This document shows, piece by piece, positions 50,701 to 63,070 of a DNA stretch of 64,000 nucleotides. The DNA is from Metaphire vulgaris. Lineage: Eukaryota; Annelida; Clitellata; Crassiclitellata; Megascolecidae. Under the pieces are notes generated by a model, which saw only the letters and a list, made by a program, of their open reading frames with translations, was not told the origin of the DNA and did not search any database. The translations under genes and the position numbers were made by a program. The first letter of the stretch is position 1. Each line of letters begins with the position of its first letter. The stretch spans positions 9,619,729 through 9,683,728 of the forward strand of contig CM030841.1 of NCBI GenBank assembly GCA_018105865.1, given 5' to 3'.

Positions 50701-53700
50701 TCCAAAACTAATCCTTTATCAATGATTAAATCAAGACAACAAACAATGGATTAGTTACAGGAATGTCCATGTATGGCATAAACTTGAATGCAAGTGGTTA
50801 CGGTTATAAGCAATAAGTCACTGAATGGAAAATGGAAGACTGAAAATGGAATCTAATAGATTTAGAGTAGGGCTGCGGAAATTAACGATTAATCTACCGA
50901 TTAATCGTTAAAATTTTTAATCAATTAAATTTTCTTTAATCGATTAATTTTTCGATTAAAATTTAATATTTTGATATTTAATATTCCCTTAATTTTTAGT
51001 AGTTTTAGTAATTTTTAATAGTTTCTAGCTTCTTCTATACGTACTTACTGTTCCCCAGTACAGTATTATTATTCTATCGGCAAACGTTAATAGCATAGAT
51101 TTTAATTTAAATCTATGGTTTAAACCGTAATCAAAACTGGCTAGTTATAAGAGCCAAGATAAGAGCGACGTAGCTGTAAAGAATTTAAGCGGAAAGTTGA
51201 AGAAACATTTCATTTTTAAACTAACTGTGGAAGAACAAACAGAAAAACTCCAAAACCTGCTGAAGGAAAAATAAAAGATGGCGGTAAAGTTTACCGCGTT
51301 CACTTTGAAAAACAATTTGCTTACTGGGGTTAAAATACATCGCTGACGTACCACCATTGGGGAGTGCCAAATGTCAATGCGCTGGCATAAAGTCTCAAAC
51401 ATGTGCATCAAATTTCAAGATTTGAATCTAATATTACCCCAAAATGTGTACGTCATTATTATTGTTATTAAACGACAGAAACTTCTGGTGGGAGATAGGG
51501 TTAGGGTTAGGGTAATCCTAACCCTAATTAATCGAGATTAATCGATTAATCAATTTTAAAAAAATTCCGATTAATCGAACAAAAAATTTTTAATCGTTAC
51601 CAGCCCTAATTTAGAGTCTATTAGATTTCACCTGGAAACTGTGATAAACTCCAGGAGTCATTCCATACATTTATAAGAACTGGCAACAAAGAGAGTAAGT
51701 ACTTTAAATGCTCACAGTTTGGACACTCATCAATATAAACGATCGGTCATGTTGTGACCTAAGAACACTGCACAGACTGCCACTTTTCGTTATTGCCTGA
51801 AAATAAAGAAATGTTTCATCACTGTATAAAGTAGTCTAAATCCAGTTTCTGCACAACCAGATGGCTACCATAACAAACTCTTAGGCAAGTGTCATTGCAC
51901 TAAATAGACATGATTACATAATAACTAAATAAAGTACCGGTAAATGATTTACTGCATTATTACTCACCCAAAATACCAAACTAATAAAAAAAAGAATATT
52001 TATTCAAACAGTAATCATGAAAAACTTTAAAAGGAAATTTTCACCATATTATTTAACTATAACTCAAATCAGCTGGCTAACAGCAATTGCACAAAACATA
52101 ATTGTATAAAAATAAAATCTGGCCTACACAATTTCTTTTCCTAGCAAGCAACTTACCTTGTCCAAGAAGAGTTGGCACTTCAAGTGTAGCACTATGCACT
52201 GTGCTGATGCAGACAAATCTGGTTCCAAGTGATCTACTTGTCTCAGATCTCTACAAGTAAAATATTTAACATTCTTCTAATGACACAAGGTTGTTCCAGC
52301 CTAATGAACATGCCATTCAAGTAAATTCTATTCAATAATAGAATATCAGTGACCTTGAGATAACAGGTACTTTGCAATTCAGTAATTTGGAATTTGGAGT
52401 GTCCTTCCTTATCAATATAACCTTAACTACCTGTGTCGTCAGTGACAGCATTAAAAGACTTGCAAAGCAACATACTTCTATAGCAAAATTGTATGCTGTA
52501 GACAAATCTTTAAATATATGAAATATGCAAAGAAACTGACATTTGAGAAATCTAGCAAAACATTTCCATTTTGGCACTGGTGTCATAATAAATCTGTTAC
52601 AGTTGGGCATATTCTGAGGAGAAATCAGTAAAACTATTGATTTGAAACACTGGATGGATGCAGTGAAAATGAATGAATTGCAGGAATGTGGTAGAGGGAT
52701 AGAAGAGTAGAGGAAGGATGCAAGGCAGAAGAGAATGGTAGGAGTTAAAATAATGATGACAAAAGGAAGAGAAGAAAAGGAAGTTGAAGGCAAGGGAAAA
52801 GGAAGGATAAAAATAAAACAGGAAAGAGTGATAACACATGAAGAAGAAAACAGGAGGGAGGGGGAGAGAGACAGGTTTGAAGATCACCACTCAATTTCTG
52901 AGCAATGACCTAGTTCACCAAAGTCAAGTATTTGAAACATGTCTTTTTACAAAAAGTGATACCTGAACTAGTTGAACTTAATCCAAATGACAACAGCCAC
53001 AGATTATTTACCTGATCGCTATCTTTATCAGCTGAGCAGCCAAGATGTTGTCCATCGATTCAATGCCTTCCAGTCGTTCAAGTATCTGTGACAGTAATGT
53101 TGTTTTACCAGAAGAAAGCGGCAACACTGGTCTAATGTCTTGTGCAGCAGGACCGGCAAACTATTGATCAAAATAGACAAAAAGCAAAAGGTAAAGATCA
53201 GAATGTATTTATTCACATACTTCGTAATCATAAAGCCAGCAATGAATACAGCTTTTTCTTAAATTTGTGTCTATTCAACAACTTCTGTTATTCGCATATT
53301 GAAAGGGATTCACATGTTTGCAAAACAAATGCTGTAAAATCACCTTTAATGAAACCTAGGCTCATCTGCACCTGTTTCTATCTTTTCATTATAACTATAA
53401 CTGTTGTTTGAGAAGATTTTGTGTTCATTTCAATCAGAGTCAATGGTCAAACCAGATTCAAGACCCCAGAAAGTCAATAAAAAACATATCTAGTTACAAC
53501 ATTTGATGGCTAACTGATTAAATCAATAAAGTTTATATCAAAACCACAGAGATTTTATTATATATTGAATAAAATATCACTTCTAAACATAACTGATCAG
53601 GTGGTTCATTCAACTACAATTTCATTTGCAATCGCCAATTTGACAGCACCTCATCAAATTTAGAAGCAAGAGATCTGTCCCATCCACCATTTTATGGTCA

Positions 53701-54696
53701 AAATTGTATCCTCATTTTCAAAATCATGAGAGTTGTGGGTTATGTAATGCAGAATTATATCTGGGCCTGTGTTGTAGGGACTTCTGAATCCAGTCAAGAG
53801 GCTAACCTTTAAACAAGTGTTTAAGATCCAGGCCCTCAAAATCATATTCCCAGGATTGCATGTAAGACTATAAGTAGCTCTCATGTCTTATTTAAAGAAG
53901 TTTTGCACGCAACTTTAAACATCGTTAAATGTTTGTCCGCGTAAAAATATCCCAATTTTAGAAAGATCTCTTTCAAAAAAATTTACTTGCCTTTAGCCAA
54001 GGTACAAGTTCTGTCAGAATGTCCCTCAAGTAAGTGTAATGGCGCTTAAGGTAGTCAGGAAACAGAGGAGTCATCGTGGGACAGTCAACTGCTGCATTAA
54101 ATATCAACACTAGCACGCTTATATCTGAAGACGACCCGTCAAGGATTCAATACATTTAGTCCAAATGGCAAATATTATTATGTCTATTTCATTGATTTTA
54201 TGTACCAACATCAGTGCTCATATATCATCAATCAAAACTTGACTGCCTATTTTATTACTGTTCCGCAATTCTCTTGTCATCTAAAAAAAGGATACAGGCC
54301 GGATCATTAATGTCAGGTTCAATGCTTTCAAAGAACGGATGAGTACTAAGAAGTTCAGGAGCCATAGAAAGAACGAGTGCAGAGTGATGTTTGCCAATAT
54401 TCATCATGCATCTGAATCAATCCATCCATCAACATTAAGAAAACTTTACAATAACTGAAACAAAGTATCTGACAATCAATTATTATTCTGAAATTTCTTT
54501 TAAAAAAATAATAACTTAAAAATATTCCTTTCTGCATGCAATACAATTTTGCACAATTCATCAGATAATTCCAGTTAAGGTCGAAGTGTTTGCTTCTAAA
54601 CTAAAAACGCACTTGTTTCGCATTTCTTATGGTGACCGATGTAAATCGCTCTTGCCTATGGCCCGAGTCATGTTATAGTGTTGGATAAATCAGCTT

Positions 54697-54752
<56 letters not shown>

Positions 54753-57700
54753 CAATAAGAGTCATTTATGCAGAGGTCCTGGAAAAAGACTCACTTCCAG
54801 ATTGACTGTCTGTCCTCCAAGTATCGACTCATGTTGTCGAGAAGAGTTGTTACAATAGCATTCAGACATGCCTTTGTGCTGAGACGACAACAGGACAGCA
54901 TGTCACGAACGGCTTCTCGAATTTCAAAGTTAAAGTCCTTACAAAATATTGTGAATCTTGTAATGAACGATAAACATAATTTACAAATACAAAAATATCA
55001 TAATCAGCACATCATAAAATCAGCATTAGTCTTCAGCAAATACCAGTTTGTCTTCAAGCAATATAACTCACCTTATCCAGTCAATCAATCAATCAATCAA
55101 TCAATCAACTTCTATGGTGCCACTATCATAATGCCTAGGGCATCAGCCGATGGCACACCAAATCCAAAATTAACTATCTAGAACCAGGTCAAGCTGGAAA
55201 GGTCTGTCAGATCAGCAGGGGAGCAATCCACAGGAGAGAGGCCAAGCAAAACAGTTACATCGAAGAACAAATCTAAAAGACGTAATGCTGTGAGCTAATG
55301 TCATGTAACAATTTTTATAGCACATCTTCTATTTCTACACAGAGGTGTCCCCAGTTATGGAGTCATTCTGTAAAGTTTAGCTTAGTTTAGCTAAGTACCA
55401 TTTAATTTAGCTGTGTCCTATCACATGATATGCAAAGTCTGGATGAATGATTACATAACAAGAAATGGAACAACAAGAGAAAAATGGCCAGAATTAAAAT
55501 TGACTAAGAATTTAAAATGACTAAGGATATATATAGCACTTTGGAAAGTAGTACAACAGTAGCTGCTTATTCTTAGACACTTGATCTATAATTATAATTA
55601 TTAATTAATAAAGAGAACAAGACTTGCCACCAGGGCATTTCCCAACTGTACATTTCTTCTAACATGAAAATCTGCAGCATAGCCACAAAGATAGGATGAA
55701 AGTCTCACCTTCAGAACACTAAGTACAATCTCAACCTGATCTTCACGAAGAAGGAAATGATGGCAAATCTTGCGTAAACTGTTGATCGCATTTAAACGAA
55801 CACTTTCGATTTCATCATTGAACATATCCACAAGAAAATCCTGAGAGTTTGGCAAAGCTCGGAGAATTTGAAGCCAATTCGCATAACGAGTCGACAGTGG
55901 CATTACGAACCTCTGTGCCAACAACAAACGCCAATACTACACACAGCAGGTCAAGGCGATGCTATACCACTAAGAATTTAACCCTTAAACACCACATACT
56001 TTGTAACTATATATGCAATGTGAACCAAGTATAGTCGGTTCCAGTAGTTTAAGGGTTAAAATACTCTCATATGCAAAGCTGAAAGATTCAAAGTGACAAA
56101 CATATTATGTAAAGTGCAATCCACTTAGAAGCACATCGCATGCAAGCACAAACCGCTTATTAGCACAGTAGCGTCCGGCCCCGTTCTGAGACTAAGCTTA
56201 TTCAAGGGAAGTCAACTACGCATATAAACACAAGCCAAATAGGCACAATTTGGCTACAAGCCAGGTTTTATTTAAGCCACTTGCACTGAAGTGGCTTTAT
56301 ATGCTCATCCTCAGTTCAGCAATGAAACTACAAAAGATGATAGCGTCATTACTGCATAACAGATGTAGTTACAGCCAACACCCTGACATCCAGTCTCCCA
56401 CCCAATTTAAACGGCACTGCTGTACAGTAATCAGTTGCATCTGGTGGGGGGTGGGATTAATGAATCTAGCAGAGAACGACTCGCAGCAGTGAGACTGCAG
56501 GGCACAACTCCAGCGCCACACATCATCTGCATGCGCCATTGAAAGTCTGGCAAACTGCCTGATCGTACCTCGAGGCTGGCTGCACTGACAATCCTATAGA
56601 TAGGTTCTATAGCTTCATGGATCAGGTTTATGATGTGCCATCCTCAAACTGCACAGATGAATGACTATTAAGGAATGCTTTAATTAAATAAACATAGATG
56701 GACTAATGTCAGAGCCACAGCTTCATTTATAAGGACGCTCTGTCCATAAGCACAAGTTTATTTGGTCCCAAGGTTGTGCTTATAAGCGGATCAATCCACA
56801 ATCGATGTTAAACAGAATAAAGGATACAGTGGATGAAACTCTCAGGGAAAACCAGTGTAAATTCAACAACTCATTGAGTAAAAACTAGAATTTAATTAGG
56901 ATTTGGTCATGTGCTTTATCAATTTTGCCCAACCTAATGACTTTATCTGGAAGGAAGGGGCATGGAAACTCCTGGGGAAATATGGCATTCATGCCAAGAC
57001 AATCATTCTAAGTGAAAATTTATATATCACAGTTTGAGCATGTAGAAGAGAATTTTGGAGAGATGTCATGGAGAAGTAGATAGAACTTTGGACACAGCTG
57101 GAGGGCGAAGACCTGACCGGACCTGACATGACAATGCGTGAATAGGCAACTGACCAAGAAATTCATCTTCAAGACCATGTACAAATGCTCCACAGGCTCC
57201 ATTCGATATAAGGCTGATTGAGTCTGGGTCTAGATCTTCTTTTGGCGCATCATCTGCCCACTTCTTCCCAGAAGACCATTCCCCTGATTCAAAATGCTCC
57301 TTTTGCCGTTCATGGGCACTTCTCTTCAGCTGCAAAGATTTAAACAAAGCCACAAACCATGCAACACATCTCACAACACACCTCACAATGAGCAGAACAG
57401 AACAAAAGTTTATTTTTCAACTCAAAAGCTCAAAACAGAAACATAAAAGTCATATCGCAAAATACATTGATCATTTTAAATACCTAATTATAAAAATGAA
57501 GATTAATTAATGAAGAAAATAGTGATCACTAACAGAATATTGATGCATATAAAAGTAAGAGTTACTTCATATGCTTAAGTCATTGTGCATTATTAGTTAT
57601 CATATGATTTTAGCTAAATCTAGGTGAGTTGAAAAAAAGATACAAGAAAGGAACGATGTTTCCACTAGTAGGCATCTTATTAAAATCAGATACGAGGACC

Positions 57701-59310
57701 AAACGATTTAATAGCAAAAAGTCTAGTGTTAGCAAGCAATAGAAACTTCATCCCAGTTTATATGATTCAAGCTATTTACAAAATGATTAGAAGTTTAAAT
57801 TATTTATTTTTCCATAGCAAGCTTTAACAGCCTTTATATTATTAATTGGCTTGAGAACAGTGGTAAGTAAAATAGGCAAATTTGTTGGCAAATTATTGCT
57901 GAATTTACATTACCTATCAGTGTAGCAATATATTGAGTGACTCTGGTTAGTTTGTTAATCATAATTTGCTAAAGTAATGTAAGTGTGAGGATGAGCTGCT
58001 ACTACTGCTCTGTGACCAATTCTGTTGACTAACATAGGTTGCCAGCAAAAAACTGCATATTCATAAATATTGAACACAACTTTCCTGAATTTTTAAAATT
58101 CAGTTTATTTACCCGCATATTAGACATCAACTTCTTGTCCAATGTTTGCTCCAAAAATCTTGGGCTTACAGCATGCAATGATCCCTATAATCAAAAAGAA
58201 ACCAACACAAAACATAATTAATAATACTTTACTGTATATTAAATTCTCAGTCTACAAATGATAAATTATCATAGAACAGCCTGAGTGCTTATTTGTTACA
58301 TAAGATCCAAATCAAATGTATTCCTCTGCCGTACACCAGAGAGTATCTCAAAAGGACCCGAAAGGTCAGTGCTAGACGTACGCAAGCACAAGTACCATAT
58401 TGCAGTTCTTTGATTAGGTCGAATAAGGGGTCAGGAATGCTGATCCTCTCGTGGTCTTCCGGAAAATAAGAATTGCATAAAAAAAACTGAATCTCTGCTG
58501 ATTTAAACACAACCTCAGCTAAGGAAGGTCAACTCATCAGCACATCTTTCTTTCAGAAATTCAAAGCTTCAAGTTTCTCAGTTTGCTCGCAATCTCGGTG
58601 CAGTCTTTAATAGCAACAAGAGTTCTTGAAACACGTTGATTTTGTTTGTCGTTCTGCTCTCTGTGCTGCAACATTCTATATACACACAGAATCCGACATC
58701 TCATCTCTTCCACAGTACTCATTCACATGGTTAATGACTTCTTATCTAGTCATCTGGACTATTGCAACAGCTCTTCACATGAATTTTCAAAAAAAATCTA
58801 ACCTGCCTGCAGAGAATTCAGAATTCGTTAGCTAGAGCAATCACAGGAGCAACCAAATATAAGCACATCACACCCATTCTCAAAACACTCCATTGGCCAC
58901 CTATCAACAAAGGATCAAATTTAATACTAGTCTCCTCATCCATAAGGTCCTTTACTCTTATCTCCATTCTTTGCTTACCATTCAAGATTGCCAATGCTTG
59001 ACGAGGTCTTCTGATGCTTTGACAATCTTACCATACTGCTGGAGCACCATCAAGAAGCAGTATGGATCCTGGCTCAGGAACTCTGCCAACATAAGTTCAC
59101 TAAGCTCAGGGCTTCTCGACTTTCAGAACTTGACTTGAAATACATCTATTTTTGATTGCATACTCCCTTATCCAGACCAAGAACTCATGGACTTACCTTT
59201 GGATTTTCAACCACGTTCTACCATGGACACGGTTTTTTATTACAAATTTACTCTGAAGCAACAATTGACTGATTCTAGATGTATTATTAGAATGGTGCTA
59301 AGGAAGTTTC

Positions 59311-59342
<32 letters not shown>

Positions 59343-62300
59343 CTGATTGTCTTAAATGAATCAACTTGCTAGAAGTCGGGCAGACTCGGCTCGCACAGTC
59401 ATCGAGATGTCATTAACCATGTTGCATAGATTAGCAAACCCATCATCAACAAGACGTATAGGTTCACTAGACTCAGAGAGATTTATTGTTCTGCAACAGA
59501 TTTCAAAAAATGCATTATAACACATGACAATACTATCACAAAGAACAATTATTTTACATAATGAGACTGATTCCTTAGGCATTATGATAGCAGCAATGGA
59601 ATTCAGATCAGGCCATGTTTTCATCCTTCAGCTGTGCCCAGCTATTGGCTTTTCCATCACATCTCTCCAAAGTTCTCTGTCCCTTGCTATTTATTTCAAG
59701 GTCATTCGGTGTCTTCTGTAGGTTTTTCATTGAGATTCAATCCTGCCATGCTCAGATCCTCTTCCAATCCATCCGCCCATTGTCTTTTTAGTCTTCCTTT
59801 TTTTATCTTTTCCCCTCTGGTTTGTAGTTGAAAAATCCGTTTTGGGTTTCTTGTTTCTTCCATTCTGAGTATGTGTCTGGTCTGTTTCATTCTTCTCTTT
59901 CTGATGACTTCCATGATGCTCAGTTGCAGTGTTCTCTCTCTAACTTCTTCACTGTTATATGTTCTTTGTATCCAATCCTTAGCATTCTTCTAAGCCATTT
60001 ATTTTCTGTCACTATTATTTTTTCTCCAATTCTTTTTGATGGTTCAAGATTCACATCCATATATTAGTATTGGTATTACACAAGTGTTGAGTTTGTTTTC
60101 ATCCAAATGTCATGTCTTTTGAAAAGTTTGGTATGTAGCCTGCTCAATGTAGATCCTGCCATTGCTATTCTTCTTTTGATTTCCAAGTCCAAGGCTCCAT
60201 CTGCTTCCAATTCGCTTCCCAAGTAATGGAATTATAATGATTGACTAAAATTCATTTACTAATTCAGTAAGTTGCAGCAATAGCTAATCAATCAGAACCA
60301 ACATAAGAACCAAGTATCGGTTACAAATAGGAAGAAATTATATCTTCAGTTAAGACCCAAAATCAGCAATACTTTGACTAGTATCTGTTGTAGATGAAAG
60401 AAAGAAACACTCAAATGGTCTTCATAAACTATTCAGTCACCTTCAGAAAACCACTGAGCACCACACCTCAAAAATTGACCACTAACTCAAAGACGGCTCA
60501 AGGCTCTTTCGTGCAATGCTACCAGTTGCCATTGACTTGGTTTTGCTTCTTTCAAACACAATTCATCAGCGGCCAATATACACAGTATTAAAATAATAAC
60601 GTCACTTATCATAATTAAGCAGATGATGATGATGGTGGTGGTGTCGATGATGATAATGAAGAAGATGATGCAAATTTTCCTTACTCATTTGGATAGAGTT
60701 GACTAAGAACCCAAACAAGTTTGACTGCTGTCAGACGAACACCTTCATAATCATCTGTAAGGGCAAGACATGCCTGGCCATACACTGACTTGCTAAGACG
60801 AAGTCCTCTCTGATGCCACATCAACTACAAAACACGTCAAAAAGCATATAAACTGACCCCCACTTCCCCCTATATACACACCTGCATAATACACAAGGGT
60901 TAACAGCATAAAGCAGCACAATGGTATTCTGGTAAATACTAATCGGGTGGGAAGATGGCAGAGAGTTAACAAACTAGTGAGGCAAACCGACAGAACAGGA
61001 TCAAGTACCGCTGGAGTCCTAAAGTCAACTCAGCCTTATTCGCTAGAGGGCAATGGTAAAAATGAGGAGCAGTGCAGGAGTCTGAAGAAAGTCATGGCAA
61101 CCTACCCCAAATTAATGGCTTATACCATGTATGTCACTGAGTGCCTAGACAAGAGATAAGCTTCAGAACCCAATGCTCCAAGTTGAGTATGGGACATACC
61201 TTTACTGTTTAATCAAAATATAATAAGAATAAAATAATTTCCAGGCCAAAGCATTCAGAAAATCAAACGCTCGATTCTACATGATGGTTGCGATGCAAAT
61301 ATGCTCACTCTATGTCAAAAGCAAGGCCATGGCGATAATATGGCACATATAGTACAAGACTATTAAACTAAAGAAACAAATTTTCGGATACTAACAACAC
61401 CAGGCACTAAATTTTCTTTACAAGACTATTCAACTAAAGTAAGAAACTTTCGGATACTAACAACACCAGGCACTAAATTTTCTTACAAGATACATCAGTA
61501 TATGACTGGTAAAAACACAGAATGAGGCGAAAATATTACAGACCATGGATTCAAATGCATGGGTCCGTACACGGCAATCCGATTCGTGGGTAAATGATTC
61601 CAGAATCGCCAAAACCGAAACTAACGAATTTTTATGGCCTTTGATTAGATGCTCTGACGAACCAAGCAGGCCGATCAATTTTAAACTTTTACAACGGACA
61701 AGATGACTGACGTCATTCAAATACTAAAACAACACACGTTAACATCTCAATTAAAGCCAACGAATGAGATTAATCAACAGCACAGTAGCAGTCACAAGGC
61801 TCACTGAACATGAAACAAACATTTTCACATTACTACAATCAAAGACACTGAATTTTAAAAATACCCATTTTAAATGAATTACTTTGTAGGAACCCCTAGA
61901 CATAAGAACAACTGAATGAAACTCACTTTAACAGCACAGTCAACCAGCAGCTTTAGTAGTCTGCCATTCCCACTCTGTGATTGACCACTGACTGTTAGAA
62001 TACCAATCAACTGAGACTGCACCACATCAGATTCTAATGTCAAACAATAAAGAGATACAGTAAATTTTATTAGAAATAAAATATCTTATACCTGAAATCA
62101 TGACTTTCAATTGGATTACATACTTATATAGTCAATTGCGATCGTCATCTTAATCATCATCATTGTTTTATTTAACTCTATGGACCCTGCACTTCAGCAG
62201 ACCCCATGCGCAAAGCAAGTCAAATAATCCACGATCGAAATCAGGAACGGGACGAGGTCATCAAATACTTCTACCTCGACCCGCAGAACATCGCAAATAA

Positions 62301-63070
62301 CATCTGCGTATAGTTCTCTAAGTCATCAATACCGTTGCCTTACTCACTGCTGACAGTTTTCATTTTCATTGCCTGCTCCCCAGCTACCTCTCTTCCAGTA
62401 ATGCAACAGTTGCAGCAGTATTAAAACTGGGTAAATAAAGTCAATAACATTCAACTGGTCATATTTAAAATTCCATTTTACAGTGACAATTGAGTGAGTG
62501 ATGAGTGAGCAGAGGTTGCTAGAATGACTATTAATTCACTCTGGCAGCTTCTGCCTGTCCAATGTGATGCATGTCAGTATAAATGCATGTACACTGAAAA
62601 ATGTTGGCATGAAACATAAATGGCTAAAAAAAGTGCATCAAGCATCACCACTCCGTTCTATTGACAGCTCTTGGTTGCTATGTTTAGAATACATTATCAT
62701 ATGTGGTTTGTCTAAACAATGCATGGTTGTTGACAGTACAAAAACTGATAAATTTGACTTATAGCTAGTTACTAATCTGTTTTCTGCACGCGCACGACGC
62801 ACACACACACACACACACATTTGTACTGCACAATCTCAAATCAAGTATTAAAAGTACATTCCTACTTTCATTTCTCAGCAAGTTCTTGATATCATCCACA
62901 ATGCTGGCTCCATTAAAGATAGGGGCTCCACACAATTTGCAGAGTAAATTTGCAATTTTAGCACGCACAGAAGAATCTGCCTCCTTGCGAAAGTGCTCCA
63001 ACAATATGCCGATTGTTGGCTGCACTTGCTCGGCTGGAAGTGGAAAACTTTCCTCAAACACATGCAACAC
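47708..63070 (-). CDS. INTS4: Integrator complex subunit 4, first exon(s) off-window
   Basis: HEAT-repeat scaffold that holds the INTS9/INTS11 endonuclease in the Integrator cleavage module, which trims snRNA and terminates promoter-proximal transcripts. Eighteen exons fit: 63070-62866, 62033-61927, 61723-61544, 60824-60685, 59490-59370, 58184-58113, 57329-57155, 55912-55709, 54937-54795, 54411-54296, 54124-53991, 53160-53012, 52250-52157, 50549-50359, 49628-49447, 49030-48927, 48733-48613 and 47889-47708. About 872 residues are visible; some 60 N-terminal residues are missing to the right. Diagnostic blocks are [52 protein letters not shown] and ELLSTHPFF. The end reads [17 protein letters not shown]. 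Introns after 59490-59370 and 54124-53991 use GC donors. Exon 55912-55709 has one extra base that breaks the frame at 55840/55841. Confidence 0.95.
50868..51608 (+). mobile_element. hAT-type element with 8-bp TSD and BED-finger-like remnant
   Basis: Perfect direct repeats atttagag (50860-50867 and 51609-51616). Inverted ends tagggctg and cagcccta, followed by attaacgattaatc-type sub-terminal repeats. The plus-strand interior (about 51155-51400) has broken frames that read [13 protein letters not shown] and [14 protein letters not shown] stretches, suggesting a decayed BED zinc-finger region. It also holds a telomere-like motif at 51496-51527. In an INTS4 intron. Confidence 0.8.
54590..54752 (+). 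repeat. LINE/SINE tail plus (AAT)n
   Basis: Reads atcgctcttgcctatggccc then atgttatagtgttggataaa and a long (aat)n run at 54698-54752. Diverged member of the tail family at 6110. INTS4 intron. Confidence 0.6.
55075..55290 (-). repeat. (AATC)n and adjoining inverted retroposon tail
   Basis: Seven or so tcaa units followed by cttctatggtgccactatca, as expected for an inverted LINE/SINE 3' end with a TTGA tail. Limits uncertain. Confidence 0.45.
55982..56055. mobile_element. 74-bp TTAA-flanked micro-element
   Basis: TTAA at 55978-55981 and 56056-56059. Inverted ends cccttaaac and tttaaggg. Minimal piggyBac-like MITE, 69 bp upstream of an INTS4 exon acceptor. Confidence 0.55.
56108..56806. repeat. 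Possible TIR repeat with AAGCACA/AAGCGG modules
   Basis: The left end (gtgcaatccacttagaagcacat, given here only as a landmark at 56116-56138) and the right end (gcttataagcggatcaatcc) are roughly inverted, with several tataagcacaa modules inside each end. Style resembles pogo-like elements; no target duplication confirmed. INTS4 intron. Confidence 0.4.
58560..59345 (+). mobile_element. CR1/L2-like LINE remnant with GATT tail
   Basis: Reading through frameshifts: [35 protein letters not shown] and [10 protein letters not shown], then ANISSLSSG. These follow in order the conserved end of CR1/L2-like polyproteins. Terminates in (gatt)n at 59313-59341. Inserted in an INTS4 intron in antisense orientation. 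Confidence 0.85.
59604..60224 (-). mobile_element. LINE fragment with probable 9-bp TSD
   Basis: The minus strand reads [17 protein letters not shown], then [20 protein letters not shown] and [20 protein letters not shown], the end of a non-LTR polyprotein related to the fragments at 7631 and 29758. Direct repeats aatggaatt lie at 59595-59603 and 60225-60233. In an INTS4 intron, same orientation as INTS4. Confidence 0.75.
61010..61200 (+). repeat. SINE core copy
   Basis: Contains ttcgctagagggcaatgg and aaatgaggagcagtgcagg and a 3' part cccaatgctccaagttgag, matching the 5S-headed SINE at 36240-36790. INTS4 intron. Confidence 0.65.
62789..62818. repeat. (CA)n microsatellite
   Basis: Short CA run immediately after a cgcacgacgc stretch, about 50 bp past an INTS4 splice donor. 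Confidence 0.9.

Noticed and set aside
55079..55107. CRISPR-like short repeats
   Set aside because: A tetranucleotide microsatellite in an animal genome, with no spacers.
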